Assembly: GCF_006439015.1 (NCBI RefSeq)
Contig: NZ_RCZG01000012.1
Coordinates: forward strand, 182,427 to 246,426
Direction: 5' to 3'
Origin: Mycolicibacterium hodleri
GTDB taxonomy: Bacteria > Actinomycetota > Actinomycetes > Mycobacteriales > Mycobacteriaceae
Length of the DNA: 64,000 bases
A model generated the notes under the pieces. That model saw nothing but the letters and a program-made list of their open reading frames with translations. It did no database searches and was not told the origin of the DNA. The position numbers and the translations under genes were made by a program. Shown here piece by piece: positions 51,815 through 60,867 of the stretch (positions within the stretch are counted from its first letter, which is position 1; every line of letters starts with the position of its first letter).

Positions 51815-54040
51815 GTGACCGATCGAGTGATCGAGGCGTTCGACGACCCGCCGCCCGGTCGGCTGTCGCTCACGGCCCGGCTGAACACCTCGGCACTGGA
51901 CTCCCGCCGCGGCGTCGTTCGGCTGCATCCCGAAGCGCTTGCCGCACTCGGCATCCGAGAGTGGGACGCCGTGTCGTTGACCGGTTCACGCACCACCTCG
52001 GCGGTCGTGGGGGCAGCGAACCCTGACACACCGGCGGGCACCGCCCTTCTCGACGACGTCACGCTGTCGAACGCGGGACTGCGCGAGAATACGACCGTGC
52101 TGGTGGATGCGGTCACTGTGTACGGAGCACGATCGGTGACGGTGAGCGGTTCCAAGCTGGCGACGCAGTCCATTTCGTCGGCCACGCTCCGACTTGCTCT
52201 GCTGGGCAAGGTGATGACGGTCGGAGACACCGTGTCGCTGCTGCCGCGCGACCTCGGCCCCGGCACGTCCACGTCGGAGGCCTCGGCTGCGCTGACCTCT
52301 TCGGTGGGCATCACCTGGACGTCGGAGCTGCTGACGGTGACGGGGGTGGATCCCGCCGGTCCGGTGAGCGTGCAACCGAATTCGCTCGTCGCATGGGGGG
52401 ACGGCACTGCGCTGACGACCGAGCCCGGCTCCGCAGCCCACACCGTCACCGAACCCCGGTCGCAGCCGCGCGACGAGCCGGTCGTCGCGGTGGTCTCGAT
52501 CGACGATCTCAGGGGTGCTCACACCCAGGCCGGTCGCCTGACCGAATGGCTGAAGCTCGCCCTCGATGAACCCGAGCTGCTCGAAACCCTAGGGGCCAAG
52601 GCCAATCTCGGCGTGCTGGTGTCCGGTCCCGCCGGCGTCGGTAAGACCACGCTGGTGCGGGCGGTGTGCGCCAAACGTCGCCTGGTCGAACTCGACGGCC
52701 CGGAAGTCGGGGCTCTGCGGGCCGAGGATCGACTCGCGAGCGTGCAGTCGGCGATCGCCGCCGTCCGCGACGGGGGCGGTGTTCTTCTCATCGCGGACGT
52801 CGACGCACTGCTGCCCTCGACCGCCGAACCCGTCGCGTCCTTGATCCTCACCGAATTGCGCACCGCAGTGGCGACCCCCGGCGTGGCCTTCATCGCGACG
52901 TCGGCGGTGCCCGACGCCGTGGACGCCAGGCTGCGGTCGCCCGACCTGTGCGATCGTGAGTTGGGCCTGAGCCTGCCCGACGGCGCTACCCGCAAGGCAC
53001 TCTTGGAGGTGCTCCTGCGCGGTGTGCCAGCCAAGGAGCTGACGCTCGACGAAATCGGCGAGCGCACACCGGGTTTCGTCGTGGCCGATCTCGCCGCCGT
53101 GGTGCGGGAGGCTGCCTTGCGCGCCGCCGCCCGCGCCAGCGCGGACGGGCAGTCACCCGCACTGACCCAGGACGACCTCACCGGCGCACTGTCGGTGATC
53201 CGCCCGCTGTCGCGCTCGGCCACCGAGGAGGTCGCGGTCGGGTCGGTGACCCTCGATGACGTCGGCGACATGGTCGAGACGAAACAGGCCCTCACCGAGG
53301 CGGTGCTCTGGCCGCTGCGGCACCCCGAGACCTTCGAACGACTCGGCGTCGAGCCGCCGCGCGGAGTATTGCTCTACGGCCCGCCCGGGTGCGGCAAGAC
53401 GTTCGTCGTACGGGCGCTCGCGAGTAGCGGCAGGCTCTCGGTGCACGCCGTCAAGGGCGCCGAGCTGATGGACAAGTGGGTCGGGGCGTCGGAGAAGGCG
53501 GTGCGCGAATTGTTCCGCCGCGCTCGCGATTCCGCACCCTCACTGGTGTTCCTCGACGAGATCGACGCCCTCGCGCCGCGGCGCGGGCAGAGCTCCGATT
53601 CGGGCGTCACCGACCGCGTCGTCGCCGCACTGCTCACCGAACTCGACGGTATCAACCCCCTGCGCGACGTCGTCGTCCTCGGCGCCACCAACCGACCCGA
53701 TCTAATCGATCCGGCGCTGCTGCGCCCCGGCCGACTGGAGAAGCTGGTCTTCGTCGAACCGCCGAACGCCGATGCGCGGCGGGACATCCTGCGTACGGCC
53801 GGCAAGTCGATTCCCCTGAGCGCCGACGTGAACCTCGACCAACTCGCCGATCAGCTCGACGGTTACAGCGCCGCTGATTGCGTTGCGCTGCTGCGGGAGT
53901 CCGCCCTGACTGCGATGCGGCGTTCGATCGACGCGGCCGACGTCACCGCTGACGACGTCGAGAAAGCCCGCCAGACCGTCCGCCCCTCGCTCGATCCCCC
54001 ACAGGTGGATTCACTGCGGGCATTCGCCGAAAATCACTGA
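51815..54040 (+). CDS. CDC48/VCP-like double AAA+ ATPase (Rv0435c-like)
   Basis: 741 aa from GTG 51815. An N-terminal double-psi-barrel-like substrate domain (about 1-190; LHPEALAALGIREWDAVSLTG) is followed by D1 with Walker A GPAGVGKTT (about 271-279) but degenerate Walker B and arginine fingers. D2 has Walker A GPPGCGKT (about 522-529), VFLDEIDALAPRRG and ATNRPDLIDPALLRPGRLEK. This is the mycobacterial p97 homologue (Msm0858 type), a hexameric unfoldase. Its position directly after psd-pssA, translationally close, is conserved and unexplained. Confidence 0.93.
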   Translation: MTDRVIEAFDDPPPGRLSLTARLNTSALDSRRGVVRLHPEALAALGIREWDAVSLTGSRTTSAVVGAANPDTPAGTALLDDVTLSNAGLRENTTVLVDAVTVYGARSVTVSGSKLATQSISSATLRLALLGKVMTVGDTVSLLPRDLGPGTSTSEASAALTSSVGITWTSELLTVTGVDPAGPVSVQPNSLVAWGDGTALTTEPGSAAHTVTEPRSQPRDEPVVAVVSIDDLRGAHTQAGRLTEWLKLALDEPELLETLGAKANLGVLVSGPAGVGKTTLVRAVCAKRRLVELDGPEVGALRAEDRLASVQSAIAAVRDGGGVLLIADVDALLPSTAEPVASLILTELRTAVATPGVAFIATSAVPDAVDARLRSPDLCDRELGLSLPDGATRKALLEVLLRGVPAKELTLDEIGERTPGFVVADLAAVVREAALRAAARASADGQSPALTQDDLTGALSVIRPLSRSATEEVAVGSVTLDDVGDMVETKQALTEAVLWPLRHPETFERLGVEPPRGVLLYGPPGCGKTFVVRALASSGRLSVHAVKGAELMDKWVGASEKAVRELFRRARDSAPSLVFLDEIDALAPRRGQSSDSGVTDRVVAALLTELDGINPLRDVVVLGATNRPDLIDPALLRPGRLEKLVFVEPPNADARRDILRTAGKSIPLSADVNLDQLADQLDGYSAADCVALLRESALTAMRRSIDAADVTADDVEKARQTVRPSLDPPQVDSLRAFAENH

Positions 54041-54043
54041 CGC

Positions 54044-54520
54044 TCAGATATCTTCGGCGATACGGGCCAGTCGCGTCAGCGAAGAGAGCAGTGCGTCCAC
54101 ACCCGTGGCACGCGCGCGCACCATCCGCTTCTCGTCGGTCAGGCGGGACCAGTCGTAGGTGTGCGTGACGCGGGTACGCACGTCGTCCAGGGGTGAGAGC
54201 TCCCACCGCCAGAGGTGACCGGGCGGTGGCGACCCCGGCTCGGACGGGCGCCAGGCGATCAGCGCGCCCTCCTCGAACTCCACCACGTGGTTGTCCCGAA
54301 TCCCGCCCTGAAGGATCGAGGTTCGGAAGACGTCGCCGACGCCGTGCACCCGCTGACCGACGGCCGCCTCGGCGAGGTTGTCGTTGCCGTCCCAGCGCGG
54401 CTGTTCGGCCGGTTCCGCAATCAACTCGAAGATGCGGTCGGCCGGCGCCGAGATGTCGAGACTGGCGCTGACCACCTTCCCGGATTCCGGCGCTTCGCCC
54501 GCCCGGTTGGCTTCTCCCAT
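54044..54520 (-). CDS. SRPBCC (polyketide cyclase-like) protein
   Basis: 158 aa from ATG 54520 (MGEANRAGEAPESGKV). START-like pattern: SASLDISAPADRIFELIAEPAEQPRWD at the N terminus (in part), HLWRWELSPLDDVRTRVTHTYDW in the middle, and a C-terminal helix. Typical of SRPBCC ligand-binding proteins; no enzymatic signature. Convergent with the AAA gene with a 3-base gap. Confidence 0.82.
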   Translation of the reverse strand: MGEANRAGEAPESGKVVSASLDISAPADRIFELIAEPAEQPRWDGNDNLAEAAVGQRVHGVGDVFRTSILQGGIRDNHVVEFEEGALIAWRPSEPGSPPPGHLWRWELSPLDDVRTRVTHTYDWSRLTDEKRMVRARATGVDALLSSLTRLARIAEDI

Positions 54521-54647
54521 GCCACCATCCAACCGTGTCCACCGCGGCATCCGCGAGCCTTCCCGCGACGCCGCGTGGAGCAGGAGCAGTGCCCACGTAA
54601 ACTGACCGCAGACATAGCCCTAGACGGCTGACACCCCGAACGATGTC

Positions 54648-54696
54648 TTCGCGCAGGCGCTCATCGCAGATGATGCTTCGCGCAAGCATTCATCGC
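54648..54696. repeat. Direct repeats in the mrpA leader
   Basis: TTCGCGCAGGCGCTCATCGC (54648-54667) and TTCGCGCAAGCATTCATCGC (54677-54696) are two copies, 29 bases apart, differing at 3 positions. ATGCTT (54673-54678) and AAGCAT (54684-54689) form a perfect small hairpin in the second. They end 17 bases before mrpA, inside the likely leader; operator or attenuator is possible. Confidence 0.6.
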
Positions 54697-54713
54697 CAAA
54701 CGACCGGAGTGCC

Positions 54714-57617
54714 ATGGTCGCCATTCTCTACGCCCACGCGGTCGCCGCCTTGGTGGCGCCGATCCTCGTGCGGCGGTGGGGGCGGCGGACCTTCTACCTG
54801 CTGGCCCTCGTTCCCCTCGGCTCGCTGCCGTGGGTGGCGCTGAATTGGCCCCAGCAGGATGTCGCCGCCGGGGCGGCTCCGGGTCGAGGCGCGCAGACCG
54901 TCCACCTCGACTGGGTGCCCGAGCTGTCGATGAACATCACGTTCCGCTTCGACGCGTTGGCCGCGATCATGAGCGTGCTCGTCCTCGGCGTCGGCGCGCT
55001 GGTCCTCTTCTACTGCGCCGAGTACTTCCACCACCATGACGGGCACACCGAACGCAGGCTGCCCAGCTTCGCCGCTGAGCTCGTCGCGTTCTCCGGTGCC
55101 ATGTTCGGGCTCGTCGTCAGCGACAACATGCTGTTGCTCTACCTGTTCTGGGAACTGACGACGGTGCTGTCGTTCCTGCTGGTCGGCCATTACGCCGAAC
55201 GCGCCACCAGCCGGCGGGCCGCTATGCAGGCGTTGCTCGTCACCACCGCGGGTGGCCTGGCGATGCTCGTCGGCATCGTCATCCTCGGCAGCCTGTCCGG
55301 GACGTACCGACTGTCCGAACTCGTCGCCGAGCCGCCGTCGGGCACGGCCGCCGCCGTCGGGGTCGTCCTGATCCTGATGGGCGCGTTGTCCAAGTCGGCG
55401 ATCGTCCCGATGCACTTCTGGCTGCCCGGCGCGATGGCCGCCCCGACACCGGTCAGCGCGTATCTGCACGCGGCCGCGATGGTCAAGGCCGGTGTCTACC
55501 TCGTCGCGCGGATGACCCCGGGCTTCGCCGACTCCCCCGGGTGGCGCCCGATCATCGTCACGCTGGGCCTGGCCACCATGCTGCTCGCGGGGTGGCGTGC
55601 AGTACGCGAATACGACCTCAAGCTGATCCTCGCCTTCGGCACCGTCAGCCAACTCGGGCTCATCATCCTGATGGTCGGCTCGGGCGGCGGCGACATGATG
55701 CTGGCGGGACTGGCGATGCTGTGCGCGCACGCGATGTTCAAGGCGGCCCTCTTCATGGTCGTCGGCGTCATCGACCACTCCACCGGCACGCGGGACATCA
55801 GGCGGCTGGCCCACCTCGGTGACCGTCACCGTCCGCTGCTGGTCATCGCCATCGGCGCCACCGCCAGCATGGCGGCGCTGCCACCCTTCCTCGGCTTCGT
55901 CGCAAAGGAGGCGGACCTGACCGCGCTCGCTGACGCCGCGTCCCTCGGCGCCGCCGCGCCGTGGGTCTTGGCCGGGGTGGCGTTCGGCTCGGTGTTCACC
56001 ACGATCTACAGCCTGCGGTTCCTCTACGGCGCCTTCGCGCGCAAGGGCCGCGCCAGAGCGAGTCAACGGGTGACCGAAATGCACCGGCCGCCGAACACCT
56101 TCCTCGTCGCCCCGGCGATCCTCGCCGCCGCCGGACTGGTGTTCGGTGTCTGGCCCGCGGGTCTGGACCACGTCCTCGACGAGTACGCAGACACCGTGCC
56201 CGGCGGTGCCAACTACCACCTCGCACTGTGGCACGGGGTAAACCTGCCGTTGCTGCTGTCGGTGCTGGTGCTCGCTGCCGGCACCGCCGCCTTCTTCGCA
56301 CGGAACCGGCTGCGGCGCGCCCGGCTGGCCTACCTGCCGCTGGGAAACGCCGACCGCATCTACGACGCGGTGATCCACGGCACCGACGTGTTCGCCGTCC
56401 GACTCACCGCCCTCACCCAGCGCGGGTCGATCCCCGCGACCCAGGCGGTCATCCTCTCGACGCTGGTGCTCCTTCCCACCGCGATGTTGATGCTCGCCTC
56501 GCGCGACCGTCCCGAGCTCAAGCTGTGGGACTCACCTCTGCAGGCGGTCGTCGGCCTCATCATCCTGGCCGCGGCGCTCAGCGCGACGATGCTGCGCAAC
56601 CACCTCGCCGCGGTCCTGCTCGTCGGTGTGACGGGATACGGCTGCGGCGCGATCTTCGTCTTCCACGGAGCACCCGATCTCGCCCTCACCCAGTTCCTGG
56701 TAGAGACGCTGACGTTGGTGATCTTCGTCCTCGTTCTGCGCACACTGCCGGCGGAGGCGAATCGAGCCAACATCACCCGCCATCGCTTACCGCGAATCGC
56801 GTTGGCCCTAGCGGTCGGCGTCAGCGTCACCACCCTCGCGGCGTTTGCGATGGCTGCGCGGACCACGACGCCGATCGCCGCCCTGCTGCCCGACGCCGCC
56901 TACTACCGCGGGCAGGGTGCCAACACGGTCAACGTGCTGCTGGTCGACGTTCGCGCGTGGGACACCATGGGCGAGATCTCGGTGCTTCTGGTGGCCGCGA
57001 CCGGCGTGGCGTCAATGGTGTTCCGCAACAGGCGGTTCGGCGCGGCCCCCCGGGTGGCCGACGCCGGGCAGCCGGACATCGGCAGCATCCCCGTCCTGTC
57101 GACGAGCCCTGCCGTCGGCGACATCACCTGGTTGCGAGGCAGCGAACTCCGTGACCCTCGATACCGCTCACTGGTCCTCGAGGTCGCGACGCGAATCATC
57201 TTCCCGCTCATCATGGTGCTGTCGTTCTATTTCTTCTTCGCGGGCCACAACACGCCGGGCGGCGGCTTCGCCGGAGGACTGACCGCCGGACTGGCGCTGG
57301 TGTTGCGCTACCTAGCCGGTGGCCGTTACGAACTCGGCGAGGCACTCCCCGTCGATGCTGGCAAGCTGTTGGGCGCGGGCCTGCTCCTGTCGGCGGGGAC
57401 GGCGGTCACGTCGCTGCTGCTGGGTGCCCCCGTGTTGTCCTCTGCCGTCGTCGAATTAGACCTTCCCGCGCTCGGGCACATCAAGCTCGTCACTGCACTG
57501 TTCTTCGATCTCGGCGTCTATCTGATCGTCGTCGGGCTGGTGCTCGACGTGCTGCGCAGCCTCGGTGCACGCGTCGACGTCGAGATGGTCCAGGCGGCTC
57601 AAGGAGCCCGCCGATGA
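54714..57617 (+). CDS. mrpA: Mrp Na+/H+ antiporter subunit A (with fused MrpB-like end)
   Basis: 967 aa with about 20 membrane helices. The NuoL-like antiporter core has the proton-path region ELTTVLSFLLVGHY, MGALSKSAIVPMHFWLPGAM and the DUF4040 region GYGCGAIFVFHGAPDLALTQFLVET. The last about 150 residues (FYFFFAGHNTPGGGFAGGLTAGLALVLRY, in part) are MrpB-like, which explains why no separate mrpB follows. ATG 54714. First gene of a six-gene operon for sodium/proton exchange and pH or salt homeostasis. Confidence 0.95.
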   Translation: MVAILYAHAVAALVAPILVRRWGRRTFYLLALVPLGSLPWVALNWPQQDVAAGAAPGRGAQTVHLDWVPELSMNITFRFDALAAIMSVLVLGVGALVLFYCAEYFHHHDGHTERRLPSFAAELVAFSGAMFGLVVSDNMLLLYLFWELTTVLSFLLVGHYAERATSRRAAMQALLVTTAGGLAMLVGIVILGSLSGTYRLSELVAEPPSGTAAAVGVVLILMGALSKSAIVPMHFWLPGAMAAPTPVSAYLHAAAMVKAGVYLVARMTPGFADSPGWRPIIVTLGLATMLLAGWRAVREYDLKLILAFGTVSQLGLIILMVGSGGGDMMLAGLAMLCAHAMFKAALFMVVGVIDHSTGTRDIRRLAHLGDRHRPLLVIAIGATASMAALPPFLGFVAKEADLTALADAASLGAAAPWVLAGVAFGSVFTTIYSLRFLYGAFARKGRARASQRVTEMHRPPNTFLVAPAILAAAGLVFGVWPAGLDHVLDEYADTVPGGANYHLALWHGVNLPLLLSVLVLAAGTAAFFARNRLRRARLAYLPLGNADRIYDAVIHGTDVFAVRLTALTQRGSIPATQAVILSTLVLLPTAMLMLASRDRPELKLWDSPLQAVVGLIILAAALSATMLRNHLAAVLLVGVTGYGCGAIFVFHGAPDLALTQFLVETLTLVIFVLVLRTLPAEANRANITRHRLPRIALALAVGVSVTTLAAFAMAARTTTPIAALLPDAAYYRGQGANTVNVLLVDVRAWDTMGEISVLLVAATGVASMVFRNRRFGAAPRVADAGQPDIGSIPVLSTSPAVGDITWLRGSELRDPRYRSLVLEVATRIIFPLIMVLSFYFFFAGHNTPGGGFAGGLTAGLALVLRYLAGGRYELGEALPVDAGKLLGAGLLLSAGTAVTSLLLGAPVLSSAVVELDLPALGHIKLVTALFFDLGVYLIVVGLVLDVLRSLGARVDVEMVQAAQGARR

Positions 57618-58087
57618 CTTCCTACCTCGTTCCCCTCGTCCTCGTCGGCGGCCTGATCAGCGCCGGGGTCTACCTGCTGCTCGAACGCAACCTGACCCGA
57701 ATGCTGTTGGGACTGTTGCTGGTCGGCAACGGCGTCAACGTGTTGATCCTGACCGCGGGCGGGCCGTCGGGCAATCCACCGATCCGCGGGCGAACCGCCG
57801 AGGGTGAGACGGTCACCGCCGATCCGTTGGCGCAGGGCATGATCCTGACCGCGATCGTCATCACGATGGGCATCGCCGCCTTCGTGCTGGCATTGACGTA
57901 CCGCTCGTATCGGTTGTCGCGAGCCGAGGAGGTCGGCAACGATCCGGAGGACGCCCGCGTCTCGGAGCGGTCGGAGAAGTTGGCGGGCGCGATCGACGAA
58001 GACCTCGTGACGCATCACGATCCGTACCCCGATACCGACGAGCCCGACGAACTGGACGCGCTGCCCGGGCACGAGGGTTCCCGATGA
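57614..58087 (+). CDS. mrpC: Mrp antiporter subunit C
   Basis: 157 aa, NuoK-like. Three helices; YLLLERNLTRMLLGLLLVGNGVNVLIL (in part) and DPLAQGMILTAIVITMGIAAFVLAL are diagnostic. ATG overlaps the mrpA stop (ATGA). An extended acidic C-terminal tail (about 45 residues) is longer than in Bacillus MrpC. Integral membrane. Confidence 0.94.
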   Translation: MTSYLVPLVLVGGLISAGVYLLLERNLTRMLLGLLLVGNGVNVLILTAGGPSGNPPIRGRTAEGETVTADPLAQGMILTAIVITMGIAAFVLALTYRSYRLSRAEEVGNDPEDARVSERSEKLAGAIDEDLVTHHDPYPDTDEPDELDALPGHEGSR

Positions 58088-59679
58088 TCCTTTCTGCGGT
58101 GTTGACGCCGCTTCCCGTGCTGATCCCCACCCTTGCCGCGGCCATCACGTTGTTCGCGGGCCGCAAGCCGCGACTACAACGCGCCATCGCGATCATGGCC
58201 CTCGGTGCGGTGGTCGCGGTGTGCGCAGCCCTGCTGTACCTGGCCGACCGCGACGGCACCATCGCCCTGCAGGTCGGCGGGTGGGGGCAATCGGTCCCCG
58301 GCATGGGGCCGCTGGGCATCACGCTGGTCGTGGACCGGCTGTCGTCCATGATGCTGCTGGTGTCGGCGATCGTGCTGCTGACCGTCGTGTTCTACGCCAT
58401 CGGCCAGGGCATCCGCGACGGAGACGGGCGACAGCCGGTCTCGATCTTCCTGCCGACCTACCTGGTGCTGTCCGCGGGTGTGTGCACCGCATTCCTGGCG
58501 GGCGATCTGTTCAACCTGTTCGTCGGTTTCGAGGTGCTGTTGGCCGCCAGCTTCGTGCTGCTGACCATCGGCGCGAGCACCGACCGGGTGCGCGCGGGCA
58601 TCGCGTACGTGATGGTGTCGATGGTGTCGTCGCTGATCTTCCTGATCGGTCTCGCCATGATCTATGCGGCGACGGGCACGCTGAACATGGCTGAGGTCGC
58701 GGTGCGGCTCAACGACGTTCCGCCGGGCACGCGGGGCGCGATGTTCGCGGTTCTGATGGTCGCATTCGGCATCAAGGCGGCGGTGTTCCCACTGTCCACC
58801 TGGCTACCGGACTCGTATCCCACCGCGCCTGCGCCCGTCACAGCGGTGTTCGCCGGCTTGCTGACGAAGGTCGGCGTCTACGCGATCATCCGGGCCCATT
58901 CATTGCTGTTTCCCGGTGGCGCTCTCGACAACGTCCTGTTGGTGGCGGCGTTGGTGACGATGCTCGTCGGCGTCTTCGGCGCGATCGCACAGAGTGATAT
59001 CAAGCGTCTGCTGTCGTTCACCTTGGTCAGCCACATCGGCTACATGGTGTTCGGCATCGCCCTTGGCAGCGAGCTCGGCATGTCCGGCGCCATCTTCTAC
59101 GTCGCGCACCACATCATCGTGCAGACCACGCTGTTCCTCGTCGTCGGCCTGATCGAGCGACAGGCGGGGGCGTCGACCCTGCAGCGCCTCGGCGGGCTCG
59201 CGGCAGCCAGTCCGCTGCTGGCCCTACTGTTCGTCGTGCCCGCCCTCAACCTCGGTGGCATCCCGCCGTTCTCGGGCTTCATCGGCAAGGTTGCATTGTT
59301 GGAGGCGGGTGCGCAGAGCGCCTCGGTGCTCGCGTGGATCCTGGTGACCGGCAGCGTGGTGACGAGCCTACTCACGCTCTACGTGATGGCCAGGGTCTGG
59401 ACCATGGCGTTCTGGCGCGCCCGCGCCGACGCACCCGAGGGAGACCTCGCCGACGCCTCGCCCTCCTCCCTCATCGACAATTCCGAGGAAGACGTCGCCT
59501 ATGCCGATCGCGACGACGTCGGCCGAATGCCGGTGGGCATGTTGATTCCGACCGGTGCGCTCATCGCAGTGGGCCTGGCCCTCACCGTGTTCGCCGGCCC
59601 CATTTTCGCCTTCAGCGAGCGCGCGGCGGCCGAGGTCCTCGACAGGGGTCAGTACATCTCGGCGGTGCTCAAGCCATGA
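58084..59679 (+). CDS. mrpD: Mrp antiporter subunit D
   Basis: 531 aa, NuoM/N-like, about 14 helices. FNLFVGFEVLLAASFVLLTIG with the conserved Glu, FGIKAAVFPLSTWLPDSYPTAPAPV with the key Lys, and KRLLSFTLVSHIGYMVFGIAL. Overlaps mrpC (ATGA) and mrpE. Forms the second ion-translocating module with MrpA. Confidence 0.95.
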   Translation: MILSAVLTPLPVLIPTLAAAITLFAGRKPRLQRAIAIMALGAVVAVCAALLYLADRDGTIALQVGGWGQSVPGMGPLGITLVVDRLSSMMLLVSAIVLLTVVFYAIGQGIRDGDGRQPVSIFLPTYLVLSAGVCTAFLAGDLFNLFVGFEVLLAASFVLLTIGASTDRVRAGIAYVMVSMVSSLIFLIGLAMIYAATGTLNMAEVAVRLNDVPPGTRGAMFAVLMVAFGIKAAVFPLSTWLPDSYPTAPAPVTAVFAGLLTKVGVYAIIRAHSLLFPGGALDNVLLVAALVTMLVGVFGAIAQSDIKRLLSFTLVSHIGYMVFGIALGSELGMSGAIFYVAHHIIVQTTLFLVVGLIERQAGASTLQRLGGLAAASPLLALLFVVPALNLGGIPPFSGFIGKVALLEAGAQSASVLAWILVTGSVVTSLLTLYVMARVWTMAFWRARADAPEGDLADASPSSLIDNSEEDVAYADRDDVGRMPVGMLIPTGALIAVGLALTVFAGPIFAFSERAAAEVLDRGQYISAVLKP

Positions 59680-60248
59680 TGAGAAGAATCCTCCTGCGGG
59701 CCTGGGTGCCGTGCTGGCTGATACTGGTCTGGATACTGTTGTGGGGCAACGTATCCGCTGCAAACATCCTGAGCGGGCTCGCGATCGCGCTGGTGATCAC
59801 ACTGCTGCTGCCGCTGCCTCCGGTGCCCATCGAAGGCAAGCTGCACCCGCTGTCGATGCTGCGGCTGATCTTGCTCGTCGCCTACTACCTGGTGCTGTCG
59901 TCGGCGCAGGTGGCCTGGCTGGCGATCAAGCCCGGCCCGCCGCCGCAGAGCGCAGTGTTGCGGGCTCATTTGGCGATCAAGTCCGATCTAGTGCTCGCCC
60001 TGACGGTCAACGTCCTCAACCTCATACCGGGAGGGATCGTGCTTGAGATCGACCAGACCCGCCGAATGATCTACGTGCACGTCATCGACGCAGGCTCCGA
60101 CAAGTCGGTTCGACGCTTCCACCGCCAGGTTGCCGACGTGGAGCGCCTGATGATCGCGTCGTTCGAGCGGGACTCCGAATGGCGTCCGTCGCCTTACGAG
60201 ACCTTTCGCGAGGAGACAGGCGACGCGGAGAGGAGCTCTGGCTCGTGA
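59676..60248 (+). CDS. mrpE: Mrp antiporter subunit E
   Basis: 190 aa from ATG 59676 overlapping the mrpD stop. Two to three N-terminal helices, then a cytoplasmic domain with LTLTPGTV-like LVLALTVNVLNLIPGGIVLEID and YVHVIDA. Assembly subunit of the Mrp complex. Confidence 0.93.
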   Translation: MMRRILLRAWVPCWLILVWILLWGNVSAANILSGLAIALVITLLLPLPPVPIEGKLHPLSMLRLILLVAYYLVLSSAQVAWLAIKPGPPPQSAVLRAHLAIKSDLVLALTVNVLNLIPGGIVLEIDQTRRMIYVHVIDAGSDKSVRRFHRQVADVERLMIASFERDSEWRPSPYETFREETGDAERSSGS

Positions 60249-60526
60249 ATACCGTGTGGACGATCTCGGCGGTGATGCTGACCGCAGCAGCTGGCGTCTC
60301 GATGTTCCGACTGCTCGCAGGCCCGGGAACGCTGGACCGGCTGGTCGCGTTGGACACCTTCGTCGCAGTGACGATGTGCGCCATCGGGACGTGGGCAGCG
60401 TTCAGCCGCGACACCACCATGACCTACAGTCTGACGGCCTTGGCGCTCATCAGCTTCGTGGGCTCCGTCAGCGTGGCGCGCTTCCGCGTACGCGATACCG
60501 ATCGCACCGACAGGGGACGGCCATGA
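60245..60526 (+). CDS. mrpF: Mrp antiporter subunit F
   Basis: 93 aa from GTG 60245, overlapping the mrpE stop (GTGA). Three helices; FRLLAGPGTLDRLVALDTF and a conserved Asp in the second helix region are typical. Overlaps mrpG. Confidence 0.92.
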   Translation: MNTVWTISAVMLTAAAGVSMFRLLAGPGTLDRLVALDTFVAVTMCAIGTWAAFSRDTTMTYSLTALALISFVGSVSVARFRVRDTDRTDRGRP

Positions 60527-60867
60527 ACGTGGGCGGCATCCTTGACGTACTGGCAGGCGTTCTGGTGCTCTGCGGTTCGGCGCTGGCACTGACGGCGGCG
60601 ATCGGCATCGTGAGGTTCCCCGACACGCTGTCGCGGATGCACTCCGCGTCCAAGCCTCAGGTGCTCGGGCTGCTGCTGGTGCTCGTGGGTGCGGCGATCC
60701 GCCTGCGCGGACATCCTGATGTCGGGATGTTGATCTTGGCGGGTCTCTTCACCGTCATCACAGCACCGGTGGTGGCCAATCGCGTAGGCCAACTCGCCTA
60801 CCGTGAACAGAGTTTCCGCGACGACCTCCTCATCAGGGACGAGATGGCGGATTATGACGAGAACTGA
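60523..60867 (+). CDS. mrpG: Mrp antiporter subunit G
   Basis: 114 aa from ATG 60523. Three helices; IGIVRFPDTLSRMHSASKPQVLGL and DVGMLILAGLFTVITAPVVAN are characteristic of MrpG. Last antiporter gene; its 3' end overlaps the methyltransferase start by 14 bases. Confidence 0.94.
   Translation: MNVGGILDVLAGVLVLCGSALALTAAIGIVRFPDTLSRMHSASKPQVLGLLLVLVGAAIRLRGHPDVGMLILAGLFTVITAPVVANRVGQLAYREQSFRDDLLIRDEMADYDEN

Noticed and set aside
54690..56378. 562-codon minus-strand frame opposite mrpA
   Set aside because: Composition dominated by Glu/Gln/Arg repeats typical of antisense to membrane-protein codons; mrpA is unambiguous.
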